Shown: positions 21,984 to 31,735 of the stretch, one piece after another
Layout: the number at the start of each line of letters is the position of its first letter
Position numbering within the stretch: the first letter of the stretch is position 1
Assembly: GCA_014529385.2 (NCBI GenBank)
Contig: CM043951.1
Location: 110,815,469-110,879,468, forward strand
DNA length: 64,000 nucleotides
DNA from: Adiantum capillus-veneris
Lineage: Eukaryota; Streptophyta; Polypodiopsida; Polypodiales; Pteridaceae
Direction: 5' to 3'
The notes under the pieces: model-generated
Seen by the model: the letters and a program-made list of their open reading frames with translations, nothing else
Databases searched by the model: none
Told to the model about the DNA's origin: nothing
Made by a program: the position numbers and the translations under genes

Positions 21984-24900
21984 GTGAGCAGCCTTCACGG
22001 GCCCTCACTGACACTTCTAGGGGATCCAAGTCATATGAACCTACGCTATGGACGAGTGTTAGAGCACGATCATATTGGTAGTGCCTCAATTTACGCGGGC
22101 ACCCATTATTCCTCCACCCTAGGTTCTGGACCTTCGGCCGGGACTCAACGTAGCGCGACCCAAGATCCTCATATCGCGTCTAGTGATTCTTCCTCTGACT
22201 ACGAAGTCATGGAGGGGTATCCTACACCAAACCCTGATAGTTCAAGTCAAGACATGCATGCCATGGGCCCACGGCCCGGGTCCAGCGTATTTAGCCGCTT
22301 AAAAGAGACCCTTAGTAGAGCTACTCGCTCCGAACATGCGGTTAATGAAATAAATGAAGGGAGTGGGGAAGTAAATTCGTCATTCATGCCTAAAATAGAC
22401 TCTATGCTTCTTGAGAGTGTGCATGTGAATGTTCCATCCACTGCACCTCCTGATCCTTTAGGACTATCTCCCTCTGAGGTTTTACTACCCGATGGTAGGA
22501 GTCTTGCCGAAGTGCAAGAGATCAAACGCTATATGCAAGCAACAAGGGAGAGGGAAATTGAGAACCTACGAGGGCTAGAACAAAGTCGAGCCCTGAAAGC
22601 AAAGGCTCCTATGACAACAATCATGCCAGCCGAGCAACCGAGTGCTCCCAAGCTAGCAGTCACGGAGGGGAAAGCTATGGGGAGCAATAATGCTTCCACT
22701 TCAAGGGAAACCTCCAGCATGCCAGGCCTAGATGGGATATTCCTAAACGAAAATTGGGAGTATGACCTACAAGCAGAAGCTTTAACTGATCGGTACACAA
22801 GACACACCTATCATGTGGGTTGGTTAGATGTTCTACAATCCACATCGGGTGCTACTAGCATAGATGAGCAACAACAGAAAGTATGTGATGTCCTCCATAG
22901 GATTGTAGAGTTAGAAAGACAGAACACAGGGATCAACATGCCTTCAACAGGCCTAATGAGATTCTTGGGTACGGAAAAGGCCAACCCACCAACCCTATCA
23001 CAAATGGAGACTCCCTTAGTGAGCCCCATTGATCCTCCATATGTTGTTTCGCCAGGAGCCTCAGTACAATCTGAGCCCACAAGTGGCAGCTTTACCTTCC
23101 CAGATCTAGCTCATCTTTCTCTTAATGACACTACGGCTACCATGCATATCCCAATGGTGAGCATGACAAGAAGTACACCATGGAGTTCATTTGTTAACAC
23201 TGCGCCGATGCCTAGTAGCACAGTGCCCCCAACTATATCTACATGTATGTATCAATCATGTGCACCTGTCGTACCTCAGCCTCATGTAGCTCCTACACCT
23301 CCGATTATTCCAAGAGCTTACAATCCACAATGGCATTATCCAAGCTCTTATACAAGTGGAGCCATGCCATTTAATAATAACATGCCATATCAGGCACCCC
23401 CTATGCCTAGGGCCACGCCTGTAAACTTTGGACCACCGTCTGGTACACCACCATACGAAATTTGGGACCCAAGAGCCGCGCGTATGCCAAGGCCAAGGCC
23501 AACTCCCATCTCACATGTGGTTCCAGGAGCACATACACCCATTATAATACCTGCTCAAATAGGAGATTTGGCAGCGTTTTCTCAAACTATCGGTCGCTCT
23601 ATTGCGGAAAACATGCGTAGTGCACCTGATAGAGAGCCTAGGAGCAAGGCAGTTCAAGTAGCTAAGCTCACACAGAAATTCAGTGGAGACGGAGATGCTA
23701 GAAATCATATGGAAGTCTTTGAACATGTGTGCGATTCCTTGGAAGAGCACAATGAGCTACATAAGTGTAAGGCTTTGAGTTTGACCCTAAGCGGAAAGGC
23801 TGGAGATTGGTATAGAACCTTAAGAGTAGAAGAGAAAACGATCTACTCTACTCTTAGGAGACTATTCTTAAAAGAATACATACGAGAGGGAGTACTTTGG
23901 GGTGTAGCCTCTCAGCTCCAAAAAGCCCAACGAGAAGAAGGTGAATCCGTGAGAGACTTCATTAGTCGCCTAAAGAATTTGAATTCTCGATGCAATCCAA
24001 ATGAGCGATTCAACAACAACCAATTGCTCGATAGATTCATTAGGGAACTACGACATGAAAGTATCTATAATGGCCTAGTCATTAGAGGTATCACTACTTG
24101 GGAAGTTGTCACCATGAATGCAATCCAATTGGAGGATAATTTAATGATTGCAGGAGAAAGAGTGTCTGTCGAGTCGAAGTCTAGTAGCTCGCAAGCGTCA
24201 GGGCATGAGCCAATGAAGATAAAGCCAATCGTGAAAGAGCAAACGATATCTGAGATGACTTTGGCAGATCTCACCAAGGCCATCCAAGAAAGCCTTAGGG
24301 GTAATCGTGCTCCACAAAACACTCACATGTATCCAAGAAGGGAGCAACAATGGTGCTCAATTTGCTTGGGCCCACATACTACGAGTGAATGCCCTACTTT
24401 CAGAGTAAAGTTTAATGGGACTTGTAACGCGTGTGGTAGGTATGGCCATCAAGCGAAGGATTGCCTAATGCTTAAACGCATCATGGAAAATAGACCGCCT
24501 ATAGCTTGGGCAGACTCACCTCGAGTTCGTGCATTGATGCCTACCCCACCCATGGAGCAACAGTTGCCATTACAACACATGGTCCCTAGAACCCAAAATG
24601 TGGTCCAAACCACACCGTTGCCACCTCCAGTGCTAGGACCGCAACCCCCTCATCCAAGAGTTACACCTATGAACCAAATAGGTTGCGAGTCATCTAGTAC
24701 TTATGTAGATTGCGAAGAGGACATAGACTTTAGTATCACCTATGGAGTCGACATGCTTGAGGAGTGTCCCATGTACTATATGGAAGACCATTGGGGACAA
24801 ATCAAACCGGTATATCAAGCTACTGCGCTAGCAGCAAGAGGCCAAAACATTAATAGTTTTGCCAGGAGACCACCTCTTCACTGCTACGAATGTGGTGGAC

Positions 24901-25163
24901 CACATCGAGTAGCTGAGTGCCCCATTAGAATGCGAAAGAATGCTGCACTAATGCAAACAAGTCAAGGGAGTGCATTGGCAATGCCAATACTCACTTGTAA
25001 TCGTTGTGGCATAGATCGTTTGATCGCACAGTGTCCTAACAATCCAAATGCACCGAAAATCACACCATTGAACATAATAGAGATTGTTGATGGGACACCA
25101 CCAACTATAAAAATAGCACCAGTAAATGCACTCACACGGTCGATGCTCCAAAAGCAAAATTAA
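21984..25163 (+). CDS. gag: G1 gag polyprotein
   Basis: The frame is open for 1059 codons from a GTG at 21984; the first ATG is at about 22035. The first 550 residues are low-complexity, Pro/Ser/Thr-rich. Residues about 555-735 form the capsid domain: VQVAKLTQKFSGDGDARNHM, SLTLSGKAGDWYRTL, RDFISRLKNLNSRCNPNERF. The nucleocapsid part has several zinc-knuckle-like motifs: CSICLGPHTTSEC (about 789), CNACGRYGHQAKDC (about 815, classical CX2CX4HX4C) and CYECGGPHRVAEC (about 966). A degenerate CNRCGIDRLIAQC lies near 1004. The length is unusual for gag. The frame ends at TAA (25161-25163), and the same frame is open immediately after it into the protease part, so a nonsense mutation or readthrough site separates gag and pro. 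Confidence 0.85.
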   Translation: MSSLHGPSLTLLGDPSHMNLRYGRVLEHDHIGSASIYAGTHYSSTLGSGPSAGTQRSATQDPHIASSDSSSDYEVMEGYPTPNPDSSSQDMHAMGPRPGSSVFSRLKETLSRATRSEHAVNEINEGSGEVNSSFMPKIDSMLLESVHVNVPSTAPPDPLGLSPSEVLLPDGRSLAEVQEIKRYMQATREREIENLRGLEQSRALKAKAPMTTIMPAEQPSAPKLAVTEGKAMGSNNASTSRETSSMPGLDGIFLNENWEYDLQAEALTDRYTRHTYHVGWLDVLQSTSGATSIDEQQQKVCDVLHRIVELERQNTGINMPSTGLMRFLGTEKANPPTLSQMETPLVSPIDPPYVVSPGASVQSEPTSGSFTFPDLAHLSLNDTTATMHIPMVSMTRSTPWSSFVNTAPMPSSTVPPTISTCMYQSCAPVVPQPHVAPTPPIIPRAYNPQWHYPSSYTSGAMPFNNNMPYQAPPMPRATPVNFGPPSGTPPYEIWDPRAARMPRPRPTPISHVVPGAHTPIIIPAQIGDLAAFSQTIGRSIAENMRSAPDREPRSKAVQVAKLTQKFSGDGDARNHMEVFEHVCDSLEEHNELHKCKALSLTLSGKAGDWYRTLRVEEKTIYSTLRRLFLKEYIREGVLWGVASQLQKAQREEGESVRDFISRLKNLNSRCNPNERFNNNQLLDRFIRELRHESIYNGLVIRGITTWEVVTMNAIQLEDNLMIAGERVSVESKSSSSQASGHEPMKIKPIVKEQTISEMTLADLTKAIQESLRGNRAPQNTHMYPRREQQWCSICLGPHTTSECPTFRVKFNGTCNACGRYGHQAKDCLMLKRIMENRPPIAWADSPRVRALMPTPPMEQQLPLQHMVPRTQNVVQTTPLPPPVLGPQPPHPRVTPMNQIGCESSSTYVDCEEDIDFSITYGVDMLEECPMYYMEDHWGQIKPVYQATALAARGQNINSFARRPPLHCYECGGPHRVAECPIRMRKNAALMQTSQGSALAMPILTCNRCGIDRLIAQCPNNPNAPKITPLNIIEIVDGTPPTIKIAPVNALTRSMLQKQN

Positions 25164-27290
25164 ATCCTCGAAGAGAGAGATGCTGCATCCATTGGCCGAG
25201 CGAGAAAGAAGAAAACACGAAGAAAGAAATCCCTTAATGCTTCTAGCTCAAAACCTAGTTCAAAGACTAACATAGGGACAGGAGAGGATCCCGTGTATAT
25301 GAATGACCCTGAGGATGACTCAGATTCGATAGAGACCACGGAGATCAAAACTATTACTACAAAGGGAAAAGCCAGTGAGGAGGATCACGAGAGGGAATTA
25401 CGACGAACACCAAAAGAGTATTCAAAGTTAAACCACCCAGTTGCGAACCCCCAAGATAATCCACGAGAGACGAAAAATGAGGATTGCAAGAGAAAGATTG
25501 GAACCTATCCAAACCCAACAGTGGAAATTGAACGAGTCCAACAACTGAGGGGTTTGGTGGAAGAAACTCAACGAACATTAGAACCTGAACCCAAACATAT
25601 CCAGATGTCGGACAAAGTGTTTCCCACACAAGTTCAACCTCACAAGAACTACAGGCCGTTAGCTATACCCAGTATCATTTGGGAGGAGAGTGAGGGTAGG
25701 ACATCTGAAAGTGGACACACACCTTTCCTACTAGAGAGAATGTTTGGTGAGGGAATGCCCGACCCCCTTGAGGAAGTGGAGATTCCATCTTCACCATTCT
25801 CTTGTCAGGGTCCTACGTCCCACAAGATACCATTAAATGTTGCCAAATTGATGGATTTCATGTCTTCAGAAGTTAGAACCACCATCATGTCCAAACTATG
25901 TAAAGACCCCGAGTTAGTCTCAGCTCTTCGAGCCTTCCTCAATGGAGAATTACAGGCCGAATTACCACAATTTGCACATATGAACAAACCTGACTCGGTA
26001 ATGAATGATGAGGAACATTTAGCACCACCATCTGACCTAGCGGGACATGAATCTGTAATTGAAGTACCCGTTAACAAGTTGGGGCAATACTTTGAAGGTG
26101 ATGAATCTAATGCTACTCTACCAATCACTACTAAAGGATTAACTGTAAAGGGGGTCCTTGACGGTGGTGCGGGAGTCAGCATGGTGACAAAGAGTTGTTG
26201 GGAATCTATGGGGCGACCTCACCTTGAAGCCACAAGCGTAGTGGTAAAAATGGCTAATGGATCTATTGTTACGCCTATTGGAATGCTAAAGGATCTCAGA
26301 ATCAAGGTCTTGGGACACAAGGTAAGGCAAACTTTCATTGTTATGGATTTTTCCAAGCCTCCTATGTCATTTGAGATGATCTTAGGGCGTCCATTCATGA
26401 GGGAAGCAAAAATGGTGCATGACTGGTCCAAAAACCACGTCTACTTACAGTTCCAAGACTCTGTCATTCGAGTTGATCTTTTAAGTGGTCGAACGCATCC
26501 TCTAGGAAATAAATTCATCATTGATAATCAATCAGACACAACAATTCACTCAGCTCCATTACAGTATTGTTACACGTGTAACGAAGACACGGATATTGGG
26601 AAGAACTCTCCTTATATGGATATCCTACCCGGAATGGCTGAGTCAGACAATGTCAATTGGGTACACCTAGCGGCAACTATAGATACATGGGGAGCTAGAG
26701 GAACAACCTGGGTAACACCAGATGGGGAAGAGATACCACACATTGCACGAGTAAACATGTTAGGTGTAGCGCATGTAACATCCGATGATAAGAAAGAGGC
26801 ACACCTACCTGAGAGTGAAACCGATGATTCCTCAAAGGCTTCAAGCCAATACACATCAGAAATGGAATCTCAGGGAGAAATGGATTCAGAACCTGAGGAA
26901 ACATCGAGTGAGCCAAGTATAGAAACTGAACACTCAAGGTCTAGTACGACCATCTATGGTAATTTATATGAGAGTGAAGAAGACACAAGCAAAGACCTAT
27001 CAAGCGAGTCGAGTTCAAACATTTACCAAAATCAAAACCTTAACAAGAAACAAAGGTCATATAAGAGACGACGATATCGAGCAAATGTGAGAGCTAGGAT
27101 AAACAAGGAAAGATCTACTGCAGAATGGCTTAGCTATCTAGGGGCATGTGATGCTCATCGAAAGCTAGTAGACAATTGGGGTGAACATCTCCAGAGTGTC
27201 ATGTGGTGCAGCCCGCGACCCATTGACCTCGCTCAATTGGAGGTTACAGAGCCGAAATTGAGTCGAACTATAAGAAGACGTCAAAACTGA
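25164..27290 (+). CDS. G1 protease region of the polyprotein
   Basis: It continues the gag frame. It opens with a basic stretch (RARKKKTRRKKSLNASSSK) and a long charged linker. The retropepsin fold follows near codon 330: LTVKGVLDGGAGVSMVTKSC, VVVKMANGSIVTPIG and MSFEMILGRPFM. The active site reads DGGA rather than the usual D(S/T)GA; the Gly replacing Ser/Thr may reduce or abolish activity. A Glu/Ser-rich linker with a basic patch (KKQRSYKRRRYRANVRARIN) closes it. The frame stops at TGA (27288-27290) but stays open beyond that in the same frame into reverse transcriptase. Confidence 0.8.
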   Translation: MLEERDAASIGRARKKKTRRKKSLNASSSKPSSKTNIGTGEDPVYMNDPEDDSDSIETTEIKTITTKGKASEEDHERELRRTPKEYSKLNHPVANPQDNPRETKNEDCKRKIGTYPNPTVEIERVQQLRGLVEETQRTLEPEPKHIQMSDKVFPTQVQPHKNYRPLAIPSIIWEESEGRTSESGHTPFLLERMFGEGMPDPLEEVEIPSSPFSCQGPTSHKIPLNVAKLMDFMSSEVRTTIMSKLCKDPELVSALRAFLNGELQAELPQFAHMNKPDSVMNDEEHLAPPSDLAGHESVIEVPVNKLGQYFEGDESNATLPITTKGLTVKGVLDGGAGVSMVTKSCWESMGRPHLEATSVVVKMANGSIVTPIGMLKDLRIKVLGHKVRQTFIVMDFSKPPMSFEMILGRPFMREAKMVHDWSKNHVYLQFQDSVIRVDLLSGRTHPLGNKFIIDNQSDTTIHSAPLQYCYTCNEDTDIGKNSPYMDILPGMAESDNVNWVHLAATIDTWGARGTTWVTPDGEEIPHIARVNMLGVAHVTSDDKKEAHLPESETDDSSKASSQYTSEMESQGEMDSEPEETSSEPSIETEHSRSSTTIYGNLYESEEDTSKDLSSESSSNIYQNQNLNKKQRSYKRRRYRANVRARINKERSTAEWLSYLGACDAHRKLVDNWGEHLQSVMWCSPRPIDLAQLEVTEPKLSRTIRRRQN

Positions 27291-28418
27291 GAGTTAGCAC
27301 AACAACAAAAGGAGGCAGAACTAAAAGAAAGGTCTCCGTCAGGACAAGAGCCTGCTGACTTACATACGGCTCCTGAACATTTTAAATCTTATACCACGGG
27401 GGAGCGAAAGGTTGTGTATGCCAAAGCCCAACGAATACCTACCAATGGAAGCATTGGAGTCTATGATGGTCCAGCGGTAGTTAAAGAGATAGAATTAGCA
27501 GAACCAGGTGAGGAGTCTAAACCAGTTTTTATTGCTCAAGACCTTACCGAAACTGAAGAGGCTGTACTTAAGGAGCTCCTCAAGGAATACAAGGATATCT
27601 TTGCTTGGACATATCATGACATGAAGGGCGTTCCACCTTCTGTGGTGCAACATATAATTCCCATGATCAACACTGCTAAACCTGACCAGCAACGACCCTA
27701 TCCAATGAATCCTAAGTACGCCAAAATTGTACAAGAGGAGATTGAAAAACTTATCCAATGTGGATTCATATACCCTATTGAGCACTCAGAATGGGTTTCT
27801 CCAATAGTCATTGTGCCAAAAAATAATGGGAAACTAAGAGTGTGCGTGGACCTCAAGAAAGTTATTGCAGCCACTAGGAGAGATCGTTATCCCTTGCCAT
27901 ATTTAGAACATGTGCTTGAAAGAGTTGCGGGCAAGGAAGCTTATAGCTTTTTAGATGGGTACTCTGGTTACAATCAAATCACAATTGCATTAGAGGACCA
28001 AGCTAAAACTGCTTTTATCACAGAGTTTGGAGTGTTTGCATTTCGTGTTATGGCTTTTGGCTTAACGAATGCCGCAGCTACATTCCAACGATTAATAAAC
28101 ACTGCATTTAAAGAATTTCTAAGGGAGTTCCATGAAGCTTCTAGCTCCTCATGTAATACATCCATAGAGGTAAAAGCTTCTACACAGCCTCCATCTATAG
28201 TAGTGGACCTCCATGAAGCTACAAAAGAATCCACACCTCCCAATGTTCAAGAATCACCTGATGAACCACTTCAAGTTCGATCGTGGGAGAGTACCTTACC
28301 ACCCTTGCAACTTGACGAGGCACCTAGGGTAATAGAAAACTACTGGCAAAAATCCTCACCTATTACCAACTGGAACAATTGGTTTCAAAGGGTGACGACA
28401 TCATTTCAAACGGTATGA
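27291..28418 (+). pseudogene. G1 reverse transcriptase, N-terminal half only
   Basis: The frame is the same as gag and protease. Clear gypsy motifs are EYKDIFAWTYHDMKGVPPSV, EIEKLIQCGFIYPIEHSEWV, NNGKLRVCVDLKKV, KEAYSFLDGYSGYNQI and FGLTNAAATFQRLIN. The first catalytic Asp (in FLDG) is present. At about 28130, after EFLREF, homology stops just before the position of the YxDD catalytic box. About 95 unrelated Ser/Pro/Glu-rich residues, ending TTSFQTV before TGA, take its place. Palm, thumb, RNase H and integrase are therefore absent. The truncation looks old, because the replacing tail is an open frame. Confidence 0.9.
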
Positions 28419-28628
28419 TCTACCGAAGGAAGGGGGGAGTGTTTGTGGACATCCATTATTCACTTGCTTCCCTCTCAACCTTTCTCCCTGACCACTTAAT
28501 CTCCAATCTTAGGAAATGTATATATAAAGCCTTATACTCACAATAACAAGATAAAAAAGTAAAAGAGCAAGAGCCATAACACAAATCATAAAAACAAATT
28601 ATGCACAAGAACACGACCCTTGTAATAT

Positions 28629-29087
28629 TTGCACTCTAACCATCATCTATTTGCGTGTACAAATATGGCTAGTACGCTAGAGTCATCCACTCTTGCCTTG
28701 TGTGAGAGGTACCCTCGTTACTTTTCACAAATATTTCACATGGTCTTTCCAGTGCTTGCATGTGAATGGGATTTGATAGGTACGCTAGCATGTGAGAGGA
28801 ATTTTGAGGAGTTAGAATGGCTGATACGTCTCTTGACCACGTCTGATCCATTCTTAGTAGAGAGCGTTTCTCCCATTGCACAAGCCTACCCTTTTGACCA
28901 AGATGACTATAGGCGTCTAGTGACCTTCTTAGTAAACATGGGCACCTATGATGAAGAAGAAAATTTACAGGACTACACGGATGACACATATGGTCTCATG
29001 GATGATGACTTTGTTTATCTCGACGACGAGGATAGGGGTTTAGCCTTAGGGTTTCCCCCCAACCTCTACAATATCCTATTTTCTTGA
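28629..29087 (+). CDS. Small acidic open frame in the 3' region of G1, unknown
   Basis: The frame has 152 codons; the more likely start is the ATG giving MASTLESSTLALCERYPRYF (139 residues). The protein is acidic, with FEELEWLIRLLTTSDPFLVE in the middle and DDDFVYLDDEDRGLALGFPP near the end. No domain was recognised. It lies after the truncated polymerase and before the right LTR, a place where some Tat and Athila elements carry extra or envelope-like genes. No signal peptide or transmembrane segment is evident, so an envelope is unlikely. It may be a real accessory frame, a remnant of the lost RNase H/integrase region, or chance. Confidence 0.35.
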   Translation: MHSNHHLFACTNMASTLESSTLALCERYPRYFSQIFHMVFPVLACEWDLIGTLACERNFEELEWLIRLLTTSDPFLVESVSPIAQAYPFDQDDYRRLVTFLVNMGTYDEEENLQDYTDDTYGLMDDDFVYLDDEDRGLALGFPPNLYNILFS

Positions 29088-30457
29088 CTTTCTAGGGGAG
29101 TGCAAATAATTAGGTTAGAATTCCTTATGTTTTTTGTTGTGTTCAATAAGTGTTGGTACCTTTTCCCACTAATGTGCCTCCTGAAGGTATTCCTTTTGTT
29201 TCCGAGTGTGTACAGGAGCGTGTTGCTATTGGTAGGATTTGGACCTTCATGGAATCTTTATCTCAACTCACTCTTCAAATCAAGCACGACCATCGACACA
29301 AACAGGTGTTTCTTGTCCATTAGCATTGCCCCTTATCTTTTTTGCATCTATGATTGTCAGCTTTAATTGTGATTGGTAGCCTAATATTCACCGCATTTGC
29401 TTAGTATCAAACATTTAATTCAATGTAATTTTTGTCATAATCACTTGTCTAGGTTTAAAAATCAAGCAGTCCGACAAACTAGTTTGACCAAGTTAGGTGT
29501 TAGAAATCTTCTCTTAATACCCTGGGGAATGCCTTCCTAATAATTAATGGTTACTTAAGTTCTTAATCCGATTTAGGCAGCATTGTGTGAAATGTACTAG
29601 GGCTTTCTAGTGGGCTTGACCCTATTGACCTTTAGCTTAAGTATTATAAAGGGAGTTTACTAGTGTGATGAGCCTGGGGAGGTGTATCAGTGTTATATGA
29701 CCCCCCAAAGTTACAAAATTAAAATGCTGAAAATGAACAAAGAAAAAATCAAAGTGCCACACTGTAAAATCTTAAGCTGGAAGAGAAATCTCGGCTTGAT
29801 TTGGTACTTCACTCACATGTATTGCCTATGGTACTAGAGCCCTAGAGGTTCCCAGTATGGGCGCTTTTACTTGAAAAGCAAAAAACCCAAGGCATACAAA
29901 ATAAGCACACACATCAAAATTGAATCACTATGAAAAGACTTGGGGGGTCAAAGAAAAAGTAATCAATCAGGCGATGATTTCATGAGAAATTCCTTTTATG
30001 GTAGCTTAACTACAAGGTCTTCTAGATATAGCCTCTAGTCAGCACTCGAACATGAATACTTGGCTCTCGCGATTAAACAACTTAATTGACCACAGAAAAT
30101 TAAGAAGCTTACCCATGGTATTAATATTCGATCTCTAGTACCTTTCGACCGTCAAATTAGCGACCCCAGACTTGTTTAAATTTTTACCTTTACATCTGTT
30201 TATGCATTTGATTACATTGCAATTTAATGTTCATTGCTGACAAATTGTTTGAAATTCTTTTACCAATCAATTTGTTTACCTAAAACTGCATATGCTTTTT
30301 AATCACTTATGAGAATGCAATTACTGTGCCAATGTTGTTTAATTTTGCAGCGACTGAAGAAGGCTAAGGACATTCATCTCAAATGCTCTTCCACCTCGAC
30401 GAACGAGCTTCAACTCAATAGCTTCCGAGGACGGAATCTACATCAGGAAGGGGGGCA
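29088..30457 (+). other. G1 3' untranslated region
   Basis: No gene was seen in this 1.4-kb, AT-rich stretch. It ends with the polypurine tract AGGAAGGGGGGCA directly before the right LTR. Confidence 0.7.
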
Positions 30458-31050
30458 TGTTAACCCTCACGGCTCACTGACACCCCATCACCTACGACGG
30501 ACATGTATTATGTATTTGGTAGAGTCAAGTACCGGGCTTGTCGGACCAATAGGAAAAGGGTAAGAGTGATCGCCGATGAGAGGCGCACTCTAACTAGGAC
30601 ATTCAAGGGATTAGTTGGCTAAGCATGGGCGCCCAAGTGTGAATGGGGTGAGCTCATATAAAAGCCAACTAAACCTAAAATTCACTCACTCTCTCATTTG
30701 TGCAATAGAAGAGTGCTCTTGCTCCCTCTCCATCTCCATCTTCTTCTTCTTCACCTCCTCGTGTGTGTGTGTGCATGTGAGAGAGAGAGAGAGAGAGAGG
30801 GAGAGTGTGTGTGCGATCGAGCATTACGAAGGCACGACCACGGCGAAGTGGTTGAGCGCGGCACGACTGCAGCTTCTTCTTCATCGCGGCGAGGAATCCT
30901 CCACGGCAGGAGCATAGAGCGATGAGTGACACACCATTGCCCTCTTTTGAGCTTGCTAGATTAGTCTTGTTGTGTGCTTGGAGCCATTTGTGGCTCGCAC
31001 ACGGTGTATTGGCAAGTCCCTTGCTTCAACAGTGCGGCAAGGAGCGCACA
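30458..31050 (+). repeat. G1 3' LTR
   Basis: It is near-identical to 20319-20957 outside the microsatellite and is followed by the target duplication CTAGT. Confidence 0.95.
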
Positions 31051-31055
31051 CTAGT

Positions 31056-31730
31056 TATCTTGTTCCACAATCATGTTGACACTGGCAAAAAATGTTTACT
31101 TCAACGTAGCTGAAGAGACTACAGCTTATGGCGTATGGCAAAAGCTATGTGGTATGTACGAGAAACAGAGTGTTGCTTCTCAGATTTACTGGCTCAAGAA
31201 ATTGGTGGATTTGAAGATGAAGGAAGGGACAGCCATGTCAAATCATCTCAATAAATTTCACATAATTTTCAGTCGATTAACAGCACAGGAGATAGTCTTT
31301 CTAGATTCAGTGAAGGCTATGTTTCTCTTAATCACTTTGCCAGACAGTTGGGAAACTTTTCGCACAGCATTAAGTAATTATGTCGCGCCAGAGGGTCTTA
31401 CAAGTGCCAATGTAGAAGGCAGCTTGCTTACAGATGAAGTGAACAGGAAGAACATTGACAAAGGCAAAGGCAATAGTGCTTTGCTTGTTCGAGGGAGACA
31501 ACAGTAAAGAGAAGAAGGCACAAAACCGAAGTAAGTCTCGTGACTCGAAGTCAAAGGATGACATAGAATGCTACCATTGTGGCAAGAAGGGTCACATGAA
31601 GAGAGACTGTACGAAGTGGAAACAAGAAAAAGGAAAAACAAAGACTTCTGAGCAAGATGAAAAGAAGAGTTCAGTGAAGATTGAAGAGGTGAATGTCACA
31701 GATCTGGTTCAAACAGTGATTCTGGTATAG
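31056..31730 (+). pseudogene. C1 gag, main part with zinc knuckle
   Basis: It continues the copia gag after G1. Visible motifs are AYGVWQKLCGMYEKQSVASQ and WLKKLVDLKMKEGTAMSNHL (UBN2-type capsid), then DSWETFRTALSNYV. A frame change near 31500 leads to a basic linker and the knuckle CYHCGKKGHMKRDC (31569-31610), a CX2CX4HX4C motif. A further frame change separates it from protease. It forms the copia particle when intact. Confidence 0.9.
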
Positions 31731-31735
31731 CAGCT

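Larger units (their letters stand above)
20319..31050 (+). mobile_element. Ty3/gypsy-type element G1, recent, lacking RNase H and integrase
   Basis: LTRs at 20319-20957 and 30458-31050 start TGTTAACCCTCACGGCTCAC and end AAGGAGC(A/G)CACA. They differ at only a few positions per 300 bp apart from the microsatellite, so the insertion is comparatively young. CTAGT flanks both ends (20314-20318 and 31051-31055). The primer site TGGCGCCACTGCCGGGGAAT (20962-20981) fits plant tRNA-Asp. The polypurine tract AGGAAGGGGGGCA precedes the right LTR. Inside is a single frame for gag, protease and the first half of reverse transcriptase (21984-28418, two stops), then about 2 kb with one small frame. Integrase, RNase H and the catalytic half of reverse transcriptase are missing, so this is a non-autonomous copy. 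Confidence 0.95.
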
